A DNA stretch of 64,000 nucleotides from Avoscillospira_A sp052117125 (GCF_052117125.1 NZ_JBQKJT010000001.1:62001-126000), one strand, 5' to 3'. Shown: positions 7,222 through 18,020, counted from the first letter of the stretch. The notes: generated by a model not told the origin, from the letters alone. Numbers and translations: made by a program.

Positions 7222-7267
7222 CGCCCGCAGGCGTGCCGAATCATCGGTACGCCTGCGGGCGTTTTTC
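7222..7267 (+). terminator. Intrinsic terminator of the ferredoxin-ArsR operon
   Basis: CGCCCGCAGGCGT pairs with ACGCCTGCGGGCG around a 12-base loop, then TTTTT. Confidence 0.92.
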
Positions 7268-7292
7268 TGGAACGTTTTCCGTCAAAAATCGT

Positions 7293-8231
7293 CTATGGTT
7301 CTGAAAGCGGCTCCAAGACCGTCTGGGCATACAGATCCGCCACATCGTCCATGGTCACCGGCGCACCGCCGGTACAGGCCGCATGGGCCATACTGACCGC
7401 CACGGCCCGGCGGGCCGTCTCCTGCCACGCCGTCCCCTGCTCCAGGTCCCACAGGACGCTGGCCAGCAGCGCATCGGCCGCGCCGCGGGCCGCAGACGCC
7501 TCCAGAATGGGGCCGCAGACGTGAAAGCTCTCCCCTGCCGTGACAAACAGTGCCTCCCGGTGGCTCAAGGTCACCACCACCCGTTCCACACCGTTGGCCG
7601 CCACGGTACGGGCTGCCGCTGCCAGGGCTTCCCGGTCCGGCAGTTCCTTCTCACACAGCGCCTCCAACTGGGCCCGGTCGGGCCGGATGACCGTGGGACC
7701 GGCGGCCACACCGATTTTCATGGCCATACCCGCCGTATCCAACGCCGTCCGGATGCCCCGGTCCCGCAGGACTGTAATCCAGTCGGCCAACTGATGGTCC
7801 GTGACGCCGGCGGGATTCTTTCCGGCAAACACCACTGTATCCCCAAGCCGGACCTGTTCCTCCAGCTTTTCCCACAGTTCCTGGAGGTTCTCCGTCGTCA
7901 CCGGCTGTCCCGGCTCCAGAATCCGGGTACAGGTGTCGTTGTCCGGGTCCAGAATGGTGAGATTGGTCCGGGTTTCATTGGCGGTAAAGGTGAAGTCATT
8001 GGGGATGCCCAGCATATCCAACTGGTCGCGAATCCAGTCTCCTGCCGCACCGCCGATCAGGCCCATGGCCACGGTACGGGCCCCCAAGCCCTGGAGCACT
8101 CTGGATATCTGGATTCCCTGCCCTCCCGGCGACTGCCGGGAACGCTCCGTCAGGCCCACACTGTCCACCTCAAAGTCCCGCACCACCGAGACTTTATCCA
8201 GGGCCGGATGCAACGTTACCGTAAAAATCAT
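7293..8231 (-). CDS. PfkB-family sugar kinase, 1-phosphofructokinase-like with altered motifs
   Basis: 312 residues, as in FruK/LacC proteins. The start ITVTLHPALDK-like region and the overall layout match 1-phosphofructokinases, which phosphorylate sugar phosphates with ATP. However, the key motifs depart from the family. GGKGxNVA is GGQGIQIS, the GSLPPG turn is AGKNPAG, KPN is RPD, and the C-terminal GAGD anion hole is GAAD, although the probable catalytic Asp is kept. It stands alone, without a PTS permease or DeoR regulator. It may have a different substrate or reduced activity. Confidence 0.75.
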   Translation of the reverse strand: MIFTVTLHPALDKVSVVRDFEVDSVGLTERSRQSPGGQGIQISRVLQGLGARTVAMGLIGGAAGDWIRDQLDMLGIPNDFTFTANETRTNLTILDPDNDTCTRILEPGQPVTTENLQELWEKLEEQVRLGDTVVFAGKNPAGVTDHQLADWITVLRDRGIRTALDTAGMAMKIGVAAGPTVIRPDRAQLEALCEKELPDREALAAAARTVAANGVERVVVTLSHREALFVTAGESFHVCGPILEASAARGAADALLASVLWDLEQGTAWQETARRAVAVSMAHAACTGGAPVTMDDVADLYAQTVLEPLSEP

Positions 8232-8263
8232 ACTGACTTCTCCTGTTTCTTTTACTGTCTACC

Positions 8264-8292
8264 ATTATAATCCCTTTTCCCCAAAATGTAAA
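8264..8292 (-). promoter_or_regulatory. Promoter of the PfkB kinase gene
   Basis: On the minus strand TTTACA (8292-8287) and TATAAT (8269-8264) are 17 bp apart. Confidence 0.75.
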
Positions 8293-8374
8293 TGAAAATC
8301 CCATCCTTTGGCGCCATCCCCGGAAACTGGCCGCATTGTTTCCACATTCTTAACATTTCCCCGGCAAAACCGTA

Positions 8375-8403
8375 TTTACACCACCCGGCAATCGTGGTAT
8401 GAT
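8375..8403 (+). promoter_or_regulatory. Promoter of the phosphodiester glycosidase gene
   Basis: TTTACA (8375-8380) and TATGAT (8398-8403) with a 17-bp spacer, 50 bases before the start codon. Confidence 0.7.
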
Positions 8404-8456
8404 AGAGCGTAACGGTTTTTCGACCGAAACCGACAACAGTTGATTGGAGTGACATC

Positions 8457-9746
8457 TTGAGTCAGGTGAAGCTATTTGGCGGCAAAAGCAGACGGGCCGC
8501 CCCCCAGTCCTCCGCCCCTCGGGCGCGGAACAAGAAACAGCGCTCGCCGCTGAAACTCATTACGGTGATCCTTACCATTTTGGCCGTGCTGGAGTGCGGC
8601 TATTTCGTCTGCGTCTATTCCAACATTCCCTTTATTGCCAAGTGGCGGGAAATCTACATTCAGACGGCCATGGACACCATGAGCCATCAGTGGTTGGCTA
8701 CCGCCTTTATTCCCCAGGGCATCATTGAAGAGGCCATGGCAAGCCGTGCCGCCGCCATGCAGGAGCAGACGGAACACAGCTCGTCGGACAACTGGGCCAA
8801 CCAGCAGCCGTCCGACACCGACACCAAGCCCACCACCTCTGATACGACTGATACGACCGTGACGGAGGACCCGGAAAAGACGGCTTTTTACGAGCTGTTC
8901 TGGGAGATTGACCCCAACTCCATGGACGCCTACTTAAAGCAGCATCCCGAAACGCTGGACAACGGCTGGGATGAAATTTACATCAATGAAGCCGGTCTGG
9001 ACGACGAGGGCACCTCCATCCAGACCACCATGGGCGAACAGGTGCTTGCCATCGACGTACCCAATCAGATTCTTCTGGTCCGCGTCAAGGGCAGCGGGTA
9101 CCGTGGCGTTCTGGCCGTGGCCAAGGACCCCAGCCGTCTGTCTGTGGAAAACTCCAAGGGGATTGGCTCCTACGGTCAATACGCCGGTACCATCGCGCAG
9201 AATCACAACGGCGTTCTGGCCATGACCGGCAGCGGCTTTATCGACCCGGACGGCGTGGGCAACGGCGGCCTGTTGGCCGGTTACTGCATGTCCAACGGCG
9301 AGGGTATGGGCCGTCATTACGGCTGGAGCTACAAGCGGGTGGAGCTGCGGGAGGACAACTACCTCTATATCGTGGATACCTCGGCCCCGGTCCATGAGGA
9401 CACCACCGACGCCGTGGAGTTTACCCCGGCCCTGATTGTAGACGGCAAAGTGCTGGCTACCAGCGGCTATAACGCCCTGAATCCCCGGACCCTCATCGGT
9501 CAGTCCGACAAGGGCGAAATCCTGATGATGGTCGTTGAGGGCCGTCTGGTCCAGTCCGTGGGCATCACCGTGGACGACTGCGCCCCCATCCTGCTGGACC
9601 ATGGCTGTATGCAGGCTTTGAACCTGGACGGCGGCACCAGCTCCATCCTCTGGTATGACGGCGAATATGTGACCCAGTGTTCCAACACGGCCCTTCCCGA
9701 GGGACGGCTGCTGCCCAATGCCTTTGTGTACAAGCGGGCGGAGTAA
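8457..9746 (+). CDS. Membrane-anchored phosphodiester glycosidase (NAGPA domain)
   Basis: 429 residues, TTG start with TTGGAGTG upstream. A basic cytoplasmic tail is followed by one membrane segment (about 35-55), then a Ser/Thr/Asp-rich linker (about 100-140) and a C-terminal NAGPA/DUF2233 domain. The domain includes NHNGVLAMTGSGF, ALNPRTLIGQ and ALNLDGGTSS. The family removes terminal N-acetylglucosamine-1-phosphate-type caps or acts on teichoic-acid and exopolysaccharide phosphodiesters outside the cell. The exact substrate is not known here. It ends in a long perfect palindrome. Confidence 0.88.
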   Translation: MSQVKLFGGKSRRAAPQSSAPRARNKKQRSPLKLITVILTILAVLECGYFVCVYSNIPFIAKWREIYIQTAMDTMSHQWLATAFIPQGIIEEAMASRAAAMQEQTEHSSSDNWANQQPSDTDTKPTTSDTTDTTVTEDPEKTAFYELFWEIDPNSMDAYLKQHPETLDNGWDEIYINEAGLDDEGTSIQTTMGEQVLAIDVPNQILLVRVKGSGYRGVLAVAKDPSRLSVENSKGIGSYGQYAGTIAQNHNGVLAMTGSGFIDPDGVGNGGLLAGYCMSNGEGMGRHYGWSYKRVELREDNYLYIVDTSAPVHEDTTDAVEFTPALIVDGKVLATSGYNALNPRTLIGQSDKGEILMMVVEGRLVQSVGITVDDCAPILLDHGCMQALNLDGGTSSILWYDGEYVTQCSNTALPEGRLLPNAFVYKRAE

Positions 9747-9811
9747 TGGTTTTTTGCGGGGCTCTGCCTCGCTCCCTGCAATTTTTTGAAAGAATTGCGT
9801 ATAACTTTAAA

Positions 9812-9845
9812 ATTGCCCCGGATTCCCTAGGGAATCCGGGGCAAT
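9812..9845. repeat. Perfect 34-bp palindrome with GGATTCC core (family member a)
   Basis: Arms ATTGCCCCGGATTCCCT and AGGGAATCCGGGGCAAT. It lies between the convergent genes ending at 9746 and 9850 and probably also terminates transcription. A degenerate GCAATTTTTT/AAGAATTGC hairpin precedes it at 9777-9798. It belongs to a palindrome family with six other members in the window. Confidence 0.9.
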
Positions 9846-9849
9846 GGTT

Positions 9850-10284
9850 TTATTGGGGCTGCGATTCCACCACATAGAGGACATAGGCGGCAGGATCGTA
9901 GAGCAGAACCAGCCTGGCATCGCCGTCGGTCAATTCGTAGCCCAGCCAGTCTCCCACCGGCGGCATAGGCGCATCGGCGGGGGCTATGGCTGTAAAATCC
10001 GCGGCCAGGGTTTCATCCACCGGTTCCCATTTTGCCAGCAGATCGGCAATGGACTTGCTGTAGGTCAGCTTTGCATACAAGGTACCGTCGGTGTCCAGCC
10101 GGTCATCCACCTCCTTGGTGTAGCCGTCGGGGAGCCCCGCTCCCCAGCGGTCGGCCAGCTCCAGACTGAGACTGTCCTGGCTGCCTCGCAGCTGTTCAAT
10201 TTTGTTGCTGGTGGAGCGGTAGACAAAGAAACCGCCCACGAGAATCACCAAAACTACCGTGACAATGCGGACGTATTTGTTCAC
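9850..10284 (-). CDS. Hypothetical membrane-anchored exported protein
   Basis: 144 residues from a GTG start at 10284, chosen because GGAGG lies eight bases upstream. The N-terminus (YVRIVTVVLVILVGGFFVY) is a single membrane anchor or uncleaved signal, followed by an extracytoplasmic acidic domain of about 115 residues. I recognise no family. It is the last gene before the convergent palindrome and is separated from polC by a repeat copy. Confidence 0.7.
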   Translation of the reverse strand: MNKYVRIVTVVLVILVGGFFVYRSTSNKIEQLRGSQDSLSLELADRWGAGLPDGYTKEVDDRLDTDGTLYAKLTYSKSIADLLAKWEPVDETLAADFTAIAPADAPMPPVGDWLGYELTDGDARLVLLYDPAAYVLYVVESQPQ

Positions 10285-10305
10285 AACAATACCTCCATAC
10301 TCTCG

Positions 10306-10430
10306 GCCATGGATTCCGGGGGAATCCATGGTCAGTTAAAAGTTTACTCGATTTTTTCAAAAATCGCAGGGGTCCAGGGGGCGGCGCCCCCGGTCGCCCG
10401 CCGCAGCGGGCGAAATCCCCCCGCCGCACC
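10306..10430 (-). repeat. Structured intergenic repeat (3' of polC) with GGATTCC palindrome b
   Basis: Read on the minus strand directly after the polC stop. First comes one hairpin unit CGCCCGCTGCGGCGGGCG, then the GGGGGCGCCGCCCCC stem and the GGACCCC linker. An A/T hairpin CGATTTTTGAAAAAATCG, AGTAAACTTTTAA and the palindrome CCATGGATTCCCCCGGAATCC (arms 10306-10333) follow. It is a full-length member of the dispersed family. Confidence 0.9.
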
Positions 10431-10436
10431 ATCGAT

Positions 10437-13400
10437 TCAGAACAACGAAACCTGGCTGGTGTCGGGCATATCCCCGAAGGCTCCGGCGGCCCGGAGGTTT
10501 TCAATGTGGGTCTTGGAGACCTTGGGACAGGCGGCGGAGAACTCCTCGATGGAGATAAAGCGCTTGCCCTTGCGGCCCTCGACGATGTCCCAGGCGGCGG
10601 TTTCACCCAGGCCGGACACCGATACAAAGGGCGGCAGCAATTTTCCGTCCTGGATTTTGAACTTCAACGCCTCGGACTCGTAGAGGTCCATGGGCAGGAA
10701 GTCGAAGCCCCGGAGGTAGAACTCGTAGCAGACCTCCAGCGTGGTTTTCAAATCGTCGTCCTTGTCGGTGGCGTCGGGGTTGTGGTTGATCTCCTGGATT
10801 TTCTCCTTGACCAGGTCGATGCCATGGCACATCATGGCGGCGTCAAAGCCGCCCTTCTGGCTGCGGCGGTAGAAATAGGCCGCGTAGAACGCCAGAGGCT
10901 CATGGACCTTGAACCAGGCGATGCGGAACGCCATCATCACATAGGCCACGGCGTGAGCCTTGGGGAACAGATATTTGATTTTCTTGCAGGATTCAATGTA
11001 CCAGGCCGGTACACCGGCGTCGATCATCTCCTGTTCCGCGCCCTCGGGCAGTCCCCTGCCCTTACGGACCGACTCCATGATCTTAAAGGACCGCTTTTCC
11101 GGCATACCGTTGGCGATCAAGTAGTTCATGATATCGTCGCGGCAGCCGATGGCGTCCTTAACCGACGCCGTACCGGACACAATCAGGTCCCGGGCGTTGC
11201 CCAGCCACACATCGGTGCCATGGGAGAAGCCGGACAGACGAATGAGAACGTCAAACTCATGGGGCTGGGTATCCACCAGCATACCGCGGGTGAAGCTGGT
11301 GCCGAACTCGGGAATGGCGCAGGTACCCACCGGCCCCAGAAGCGGATCGTCCTCGAAACCCAGAATCTTGCTGGAGGTGAAAATGGACATGGTGTCCTTG
11401 TCATCCAGGGGAATCTCCTGGGCGTTGACGCCGGTCAAATCCTCCATCATGCGGATCATGGTGGGGTCATCGTGGCCCAGCATGTCCAGTTTCAAGAGGT
11501 TTTCCTCCATGGAGTGGTATTCAAAATGGGTGGTGATGATATCGGATTTGGGGTCGTCGGCCGGGTGCTGGACGGGACAGAAGTCCCAAATCTCATTTTC
11601 CTGGGGAATGACCACCAGGCCGCCGGGGTGCTGGCCCGTGGTGCGCTTGACGCCGACGCAGCCGGCGGCCAGACGGTTTTCCTCGGCTTTCGGCACCGTC
11701 CGGTGGCGCTCATCCAGGTACTTTTTGGCGTAACCGTAGGCGGTTTTCTCGGCCACGGTGCCAATGGTACCGGCGCGGAACACGTGGCTGGCGCCGAACA
11801 TCTCCACACAGTAGGCATGGGCCCGGGCCTGGTATTCGCCGGAGAAGTTCAGGTCGATATCGGGGACCTTATCGCCGCCGAAGCCCAGGAACGTCTCAAA
11901 GGGAATGTTGAATCCGTCCTTGTCCAGCTTGGCCCCGCACTCGGGACAGGTGGCGTCGGGCAAATCCGCGCCGCAGGCGGCGGTTTTTGGCACGTCGAAG
12001 GTGCAGTATTTGCAGTTGGGACACCGGTAGTGGGGCGGGAAGCTGTTAACCTCCGTGATACCGGACATATAGGCCACGATGGACGAGCCGACGGAACCAC
12101 GGGAACCGACCAGATAGCCGTGCTCCAGGGAGTTTTGAACCAATTTCTGGGCCGACATATAGATCACGTCGTAGTGACAGGAGATAATGTCGTGCAGCTC
12201 CGTCTCCACGCGGTCTGTGACCAGCTTGGGCGGGTTTTCACCGTAGAGCCGGTGCATTTTGCCGTAGACCAGGGATTTCAAATCCTCCACGGAATTTTCG
12301 ATGGAGGGGGCGAATAGATTGTGGGGAACGGGCCGCAGCAGTTCGCACATATCGGCGATGCGGTTGGGGTTTTCCACGACGATCTCCCGCGCCACGTCCT
12401 CCCCCAGATAGGAGAACTCCCGGAGCATTTCGTCGGTGGTGCGGAAGTACAGGGGCAACTCCCGGTCGCAGTCCTCGAAGCCCTTGGAGGCCAGGAGCAT
12501 CCGGCGGTAGATTTCATCCTCGGGGTTGAGGAAGTGGACGTCGCCGGTGGCAACGACGGGTTTCCCCAGCTCCTTGCCCAGGCTGACAATGGTGCGGTTG
12601 AAGTCCCGCAGCTGTTCCTCGTCCTCGGCCAGGCTCTTGTCCAGCATAAACCGGTTATTGCACAAGGGCTGAATCTCCAAAAAGTCATAGAACGACGCCA
12701 GACGCAGCAATTCCTCCCGGCTTTTGCCCTCGATGACGGCCTGGAACAGTTCGCCTGCTTCGCAGGCGGAACCGATGATCAGGCCCTCCCGCCACCGCAG
12801 CAGCTCCGACTTGGGCATCCGGGGGCGGCGCTTGAAGTATTTCAGGTTGGAATAGGACACCAGCCGGTAGAGATTCCGTAAACCTGTCTGGTTTTTGGCA
12901 AACAGGATGATATGGCGGGTATTGCGGCCATCGATGCGGGAGCCGCTGCGGAGCGTCGCCATCAGGGGATTGAGTTCCCGGACCCGCGATACGCCCCGCT
13001 CCTCCACCATGGCGAAGAACTTCCGCAGCATATGGGCCACGGTCATGGCGTCATCCACGGCCCGGTGGTGGTTGAACTCCGGCAATTCCAATGCCTCGGC
13101 CACAAGGTTCAGCTTGTGCTTGTTCAGCTCCGGCAGCAGATTCTGGGCCATAATCAGAGTATCGATGTAGGTGGGGTGATACTCGATGCCCAACCGCCGG
13201 CAGGCGGCCTGAATAAAGCCCACGTCAAAGTCGGCGTTATGGGCCGCCAGGACCCGGTCGCCGCAGAAGGCCAGAAATTTCGGCAGGACCTCCTCGATGG
13301 GCGGGGCATCCTTCAACATCTCATCGGTGATGCCCGTCAGATCGATGATCTGCTGGCTCAGCTTGCGGCCCGGATTGACAAAGGTTTGGAACTGGTCGAT

Positions 13401-14750
13401 GATCTCGCCGTTTTTATAGATGGCCGCGCCGATTTCCGTGATGACTTCGGTTTTGTTGGACAGGCCCGTGGTCTCCAGGTCAAAGGCCACAAATTCCCCG
13501 TCCAGTCCCGCATCGCCGGTTCCATGGACCACCACCCGGTCGTCCACGTCGTTGACATAATAGCCCTCCACGCCGTAGAGGATTTTAATGTTCTCGTCGG
13601 TACCGGCCACCTTGGCCTTACCCGCCGCCTTCATGGCTTCCGGGAACGACTGGAGACAGCCGTGGTCCGTGATGGCGATGGCCTTATGGCCCCACTTGGC
13701 CGCCTGCTTGACAGCGGCGGTGGTGGAGGTCAGTCCGTCCATGGAGGACATAGACGTATGTAGATGCAGCTCCACCCGCTTTTCGCCGGGGGCCGTATCT
13801 TTCCGCTGGGGCATGGCGCCCACCATGATGCCCTGGGGCTGCAATACCATTTCGTTGTCGTAGCGGTCGAAGGTCATCTTGCCCTGGATTTTCACAGCCA
13901 TGCCCACCTGGACCTTCTCGATGATGGGCTGGGCCTTGGCGTTCTCCATGAACTGATGGACCCGGACGGAGCTGGTATTGTCGGTGATGTCGAAGCTGAC
14001 GACCCAGGCGTTGCGTTTCTTCAATTCCTTGTGGTTGACGGCAAAGACCTGTCCCTCCACGATGATGCGGAACATATCCAGGGTCAAATCCTTCATGGCC
14101 GTCACTTCGCCCCGGAACGGTTTGCCGTAAATGACGTCGGCGGACACGTCCAGGGTCGGGGCGCTGCGTTGCTTCTTCTCGCCTCGCTCCTTGTCCGGCG
14201 GCGGGGCCAGTTCCAGCTTTGCCACAGTCTCCGCCCGAAGACGGGCCGTTTCGGCAAACAAGTCCGCGTCGTCGGCCAGACTGCCCCGCTCCACGTCAAT
14301 ATTCACATCCCGGCCAAACCGGTCCTGGATGTAGCGGACGGCAGCAGGCAAATGGGGCAAAAGGTCATTTTTTCCATTGGCCCGCAGATGGACCGTCAGC
14401 TTGTCCCCCTCCAGCGTCCAGATGGCCCCGGCCAGGGTCGAGGACGCCATGGGATAGACCCGGTTCAGAACCCAGGTCAATTCCGTAAAATCCATCTGGG
14501 AAAGACAGTCCCCGGGAAAGCGCGGGTGCAGCTTCACCCGCCGGATGGCAAACTGTTTTTCCAGCGCCCGCTCCGTCTCCCCCAGGTGTTTCGCCGAGAC
14601 ATACTGGGGCATGGCCAGATAGACCGCCACCGTCCGGCGTTCCATGTCGATTTCCGCATGGCAAACGGCAGCCTGCTGAAAGGCAGGCTGCTGTTCCTCC
14701 GGCGGCGCATAGCCCCGGAACATATCGAGAAAATAAACGGTTTTTTCCAT
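10437..14750 (-). CDS. polC: DNA polymerase III alpha subunit, Gram-positive PolC type
   Basis: 1437 residues, the usual PolC length. In order it has an N-terminal domain, an OB fold (SSVRVHQFME region), a PHP domain (LHTSMSSMDG and ITDHG), and an inserted DEDDh proofreading exonuclease (VAFDLETTGLSN, HNADFDVGF, HRAVDDA). The polymerase core follows, with PDIDLNFSGE holding catalytic Asps and a zinc-binding segment CPNCKYC...CGADLPDATCPEC. It is the replicative polymerase of the cell. The ATG at 14750 is two bases after the ispG stop, so it is translationally coupled. Confidence 0.98.
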   Translation of the reverse strand: MEKTVYFLDMFRGYAPPEEQQPAFQQAAVCHAEIDMERRTVAVYLAMPQYVSAKHLGETERALEKQFAIRRVKLHPRFPGDCLSQMDFTELTWVLNRVYPMASSTLAGAIWTLEGDKLTVHLRANGKNDLLPHLPAAVRYIQDRFGRDVNIDVERGSLADDADLFAETARLRAETVAKLELAPPPDKERGEKKQRSAPTLDVSADVIYGKPFRGEVTAMKDLTLDMFRIIVEGQVFAVNHKELKKRNAWVVSFDITDNTSSVRVHQFMENAKAQPIIEKVQVGMAVKIQGKMTFDRYDNEMVLQPQGIMVGAMPQRKDTAPGEKRVELHLHTSMSSMDGLTSTTAAVKQAAKWGHKAIAITDHGCLQSFPEAMKAAGKAKVAGTDENIKILYGVEGYYVNDVDDRVVVHGTGDAGLDGEFVAFDLETTGLSNKTEVITEIGAAIYKNGEIIDQFQTFVNPGRKLSQQIIDLTGITDEMLKDAPPIEEVLPKFLAFCGDRVLAAHNADFDVGFIQAACRRLGIEYHPTYIDTLIMAQNLLPELNKHKLNLVAEALELPEFNHHRAVDDAMTVAHMLRKFFAMVEERGVSRVRELNPLMATLRSGSRIDGRNTRHIILFAKNQTGLRNLYRLVSYSNLKYFKRRPRMPKSELLRWREGLIIGSACEAGELFQAVIEGKSREELLRLASFYDFLEIQPLCNNRFMLDKSLAEDEEQLRDFNRTIVSLGKELGKPVVATGDVHFLNPEDEIYRRMLLASKGFEDCDRELPLYFRTTDEMLREFSYLGEDVAREIVVENPNRIADMCELLRPVPHNLFAPSIENSVEDLKSLVYGKMHRLYGENPPKLVTDRVETELHDIISCHYDVIYMSAQKLVQNSLEHGYLVGSRGSVGSSIVAYMSGITEVNSFPPHYRCPNCKYCTFDVPKTAACGADLPDATCPECGAKLDKDGFNIPFETFLGFGGDKVPDIDLNFSGEYQARAHAYCVEMFGASHVFRAGTIGTVAEKTAYGYAKKYLDERHRTVPKAEENRLAAGCVGVKRTTGQHPGGLVVIPQENEIWDFCPVQHPADDPKSDIITTHFEYHSMEENLLKLDMLGHDDPTMIRMMEDLTGVNAQEIPLDDKDTMSIFTSSKILGFEDDPLLGPVGTCAIPEFGTSFTRGMLVDTQPHEFDVLIRLSGFSHGTDVWLGNARDLIVSGTASVKDAIGCRDDIMNYLIANGMPEKRSFKIMESVRKGRGLPEGAEQEMIDAGVPAWYIESCKKIKYLFPKAHAVAYVMMAFRIAWFKVHEPLAFYAAYFYRRSQKGGFDAAMMCHGIDLVKEKIQEINHNPDATDKDDDLKTTLEVCYEFYLRGFDFLPMDLYESEALKFKIQDGKLLPPFVSVSGLGETAAWDIVEGRKGKRFISIEEFSAACPKVSKTHIENLRAAGAFGDMPDTSQVSLF

Positions 14751-14752
14751 GG

Positions 14753-15790
<1,038 letters not shown>

Positions 15791-15794
15791 TTTC

Positions 15795-16862
15795 TCACCC
15801 TCCAATAATGCGGAATACGTCCTGGAAGGACACATAGACCATCAAAACCAGCAGCAGCACCATACCGGCGGCGTGGAGATAGCCCTCGTACTTGGGGTTG
15901 ATATGGCGGCGGGTGACCTTTTCCACCACGGTGGTCAGCAGCAGGCAGACCACGCGGCCGCCGTCCAAGGCCGGCAGGGGCAGCAGGTTCATGACCGCCA
16001 GATTGACGGCGATAAAGGCCGCCAAATAGAGAATATTCAGCAGGCCGATGGTCACCGTGGGGGACGAATTGCCCGTATCGGCGATGACGTCCACAATGCC
16101 CACGGGGCCGGACATATCCTTGAGCCCCACGGCGCCGGAGATCAGATCCTCCAGGCCCATGCGGACCATGCGGACAAACTCCAGGCAGTTGTACCAGGCG
16201 TTTTTCAGGACGCTGCCCACGGTCTTGCCCTCATAGCCCAGGAGAATGCCGTAGCCGTAGGTCTGCCGGCCCTCGTATTCGTAGGTGTCCTGGAAGAGAT
16301 GGAAGTCCTTCAGGACCATCTGTTTGCCGTCGCGCACAATGGTCAGGTCATAGTAGCCGTCGCCGGTGCGGGCCGTCAGCAGCGACAGGTCGTTGGTCAG
16401 ATACAGCCGGTGGCCGTCCAGGGCGTACAGTGTGTCCCCCACCTGCAAGCCCTGCTCCTGCAAGCCGCCGTTGTCATAGAATCCCGTCAGTTCCAGGGTG
16501 GTAAAGCCGCTGTAGGTACACAGCAGCACCGCCACCATCAGGAAGCCCACCACGAAATTCATAAAGGAACCGGCCACCAGAATGATGACCCGCCGCCACC
16601 AGGAAACGCTGTGGAAGCCCCTGGGGTTGTCGTTGTCCTCGTCCTCGCCCTCCATGGCGCAGAAGCCGCCCACGGGAAAGGCCCGGATGGAATATTGGGT
16701 CTCGCCCCGCTGCCGCTTCCAGAGAACGGGGCCCATGCCGATGGCAAATTCATTGACCTGAACGCCCAGCTTTTTCGCCGTGATGAAGTGGCCCCACTCA
16801 TGGGCCAGAATCAGCACGCCGAACAGAAGGATTGCCAGCAGGATATAGAGGATCGTCGTCAT
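15795..16862 (-). CDS. rseP: RseP-type site-2 intramembrane metalloprotease
   Basis: 355 residues. The first membrane segment holds the zinc motif HEWGH (VLILAHEWGHFITAKKLG), a PDZ domain covers about 110-190 (GGLQEQGLQVGDTLYALDG), and the second zinc-binding segment is near the end (MNLLPLPALDGGRV). It cleaves membrane-spanning anti-sigma factors or signal peptides within the membrane. The alternative names RasP or MmpA apply. It lies between dxr and ispG, a conserved cluster position. Confidence 0.95.
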   Translation of the reverse strand: MTTILYILLAILLFGVLILAHEWGHFITAKKLGVQVNEFAIGMGPVLWKRQRGETQYSIRAFPVGGFCAMEGEDEDNDNPRGFHSVSWWRRVIILVAGSFMNFVVGFLMVAVLLCTYSGFTTLELTGFYDNGGLQEQGLQVGDTLYALDGHRLYLTNDLSLLTARTGDGYYDLTIVRDGKQMVLKDFHLFQDTYEYEGRQTYGYGILLGYEGKTVGSVLKNAWYNCLEFVRMVRMGLEDLISGAVGLKDMSGPVGIVDVIADTGNSSPTVTIGLLNILYLAAFIAVNLAVMNLLPLPALDGGRVVCLLLTTVVEKVTRRHINPKYEGYLHAAGMVLLLVLMVYVSFQDVFRIIGG

Positions 16863-16874
16863 AGAACCATAACC

Positions 16875-18020
16875 TCACACGTTGGAATATACGCTGTCCC
16901 GGGCGGCCCGGTCGGCCTCCAACACCTGTTCCAGGGTGGGACCGGCCACAAAGGGTACCGTGTCCATGGCACGGGCCACGGCGTCGGAAATGTCATAAAA
17001 GCCGATTTCGTCCCGGAGATACAAGGCCACCGCCGCTTCGTTGGCGCCGTTGAGCACGGCGCAGGCCGTGCCGCCCCGCTCCGCCGCCTGCCGGGCCAGG
17101 GCCAGACACGGGAAGGCTTCCAGGTCCGGCGCGTGGAACGTCAGGGGGCCGCAGGTGAGTAAATCCAGGGCCGGGGCCGGATTGTCCAGCCGCCGGGGAT
17201 ACGTCAGGGCCAGCTGAATGGGGATGCGCATATCCGGCGTCCCCAGCTGGGCCATCACCGCCCCGTCCCGGTACTCCACCAGGGAATGGACAATGCTCTG
17301 GCGGTGGATGACCACATCCACCTGGGAAAGGGGCAGGTCATAGAGCCGCATGGCCTCGATGACCTCCAATCCCTTATTCATCATGGTGGAGCAGTCGATG
17401 GTGATTTTTTCGCCCATTTTCCAGTTGGGATGCTTCAGGGCGTCGCCCTTCTTTACTGTACGCAGCTGTTCCCGATTCATACCAAAAAACGGACCGCCGG
17501 ACGCCGTCAGAATCAGCCGCCGGACCTCGCTGCGGTCCTGGCAGCCCATGAGACACTGGAAAATGGCCGAGTGCTCCGAGTCCACCGGCAGAATGTCCAC
17601 GCCGTTTTCTTGCGCCGCGGCCATGACCAGTTCCCCGGCACAAACCAGCGTTTCCTTGTTGGCCAGGGCAATGCGCTTTTTGGCTGCAATGGCAGCCAAT
17701 GTGGGCCGCAGCCCCACCATGCCCACCACGGCGGTCACCACCGTGTCGGCGTCGGGATGGGTGGCGGCAGCAATCAGCCCGTCCATGCCGGATTGAATGT
17801 CGATGTCCAAGTCGGAAAGGCGGGTCCGCAGGTCCCGGGCCGCCGCATCGGTGGCCATGACGGCCAGTTTGGGCCGGAATTGACGGCACTGGGCTTCCAT
17901 GCGTTCCACATTGGTACCGGCGGTCAATGCCGCCACGGCAATCCCCAGCTGGGGAATCACGTCCAGGGTCTGGCGGCCGATGGAGCCGGTGGAACCCAGG
18001 ATGGAAATGCAACGAGTCAT
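16875..18020 (-). CDS. dxr: 1-deoxy-D-xylulose 5-phosphate reductoisomerase
   Basis: 381 residues. The N-terminal NADPH fold starts with the GSTGSIG motif. The catalytic region has VDSEHSAIFQCL and LTASGGPFF, with acidic metal ligands, and the C-terminal domain is complete. It makes MEP from DXP, the first committed step of the MEP pathway whose later step ispG is two genes downstream. A 348-base repeat-filled gap separates it from cdsA, so the transcript either passes through the repeat or dxr has its own promoter. Confidence 0.97.
   Translation of the reverse strand: MTRCISILGSTGSIGRQTLDVIPQLGIAVAALTAGTNVERMEAQCRQFRPKLAVMATDAAARDLRTRLSDLDIDIQSGMDGLIAAATHPDADTVVTAVVGMVGLRPTLAAIAAKKRIALANKETLVCAGELVMAAAQENGVDILPVDSEHSAIFQCLMGCQDRSEVRRLILTASGGPFFGMNREQLRTVKKGDALKHPNWKMGEKITIDCSTMMNKGLEVIEAMRLYDLPLSQVDVVIHRQSIVHSLVEYRDGAVMAQLGTPDMRIPIQLALTYPRRLDNPAPALDLLTCGPLTFHAPDLEAFPCLALARQAAERGGTACAVLNGANEAAVALYLRDEIGFYDISDAVARAMDTVPFVAGPTLEQVLEADRAARDSVYSNV

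Noticed and set aside
10506..12317. A 603-codon open frame opposite polC, and similar long ones opposite glnS, feoB and the serine recombinase
   Set aside because: They mirror strong genes on the other strand, have no family resemblance or ribosome-binding sites, and follow from high GC at third positions.
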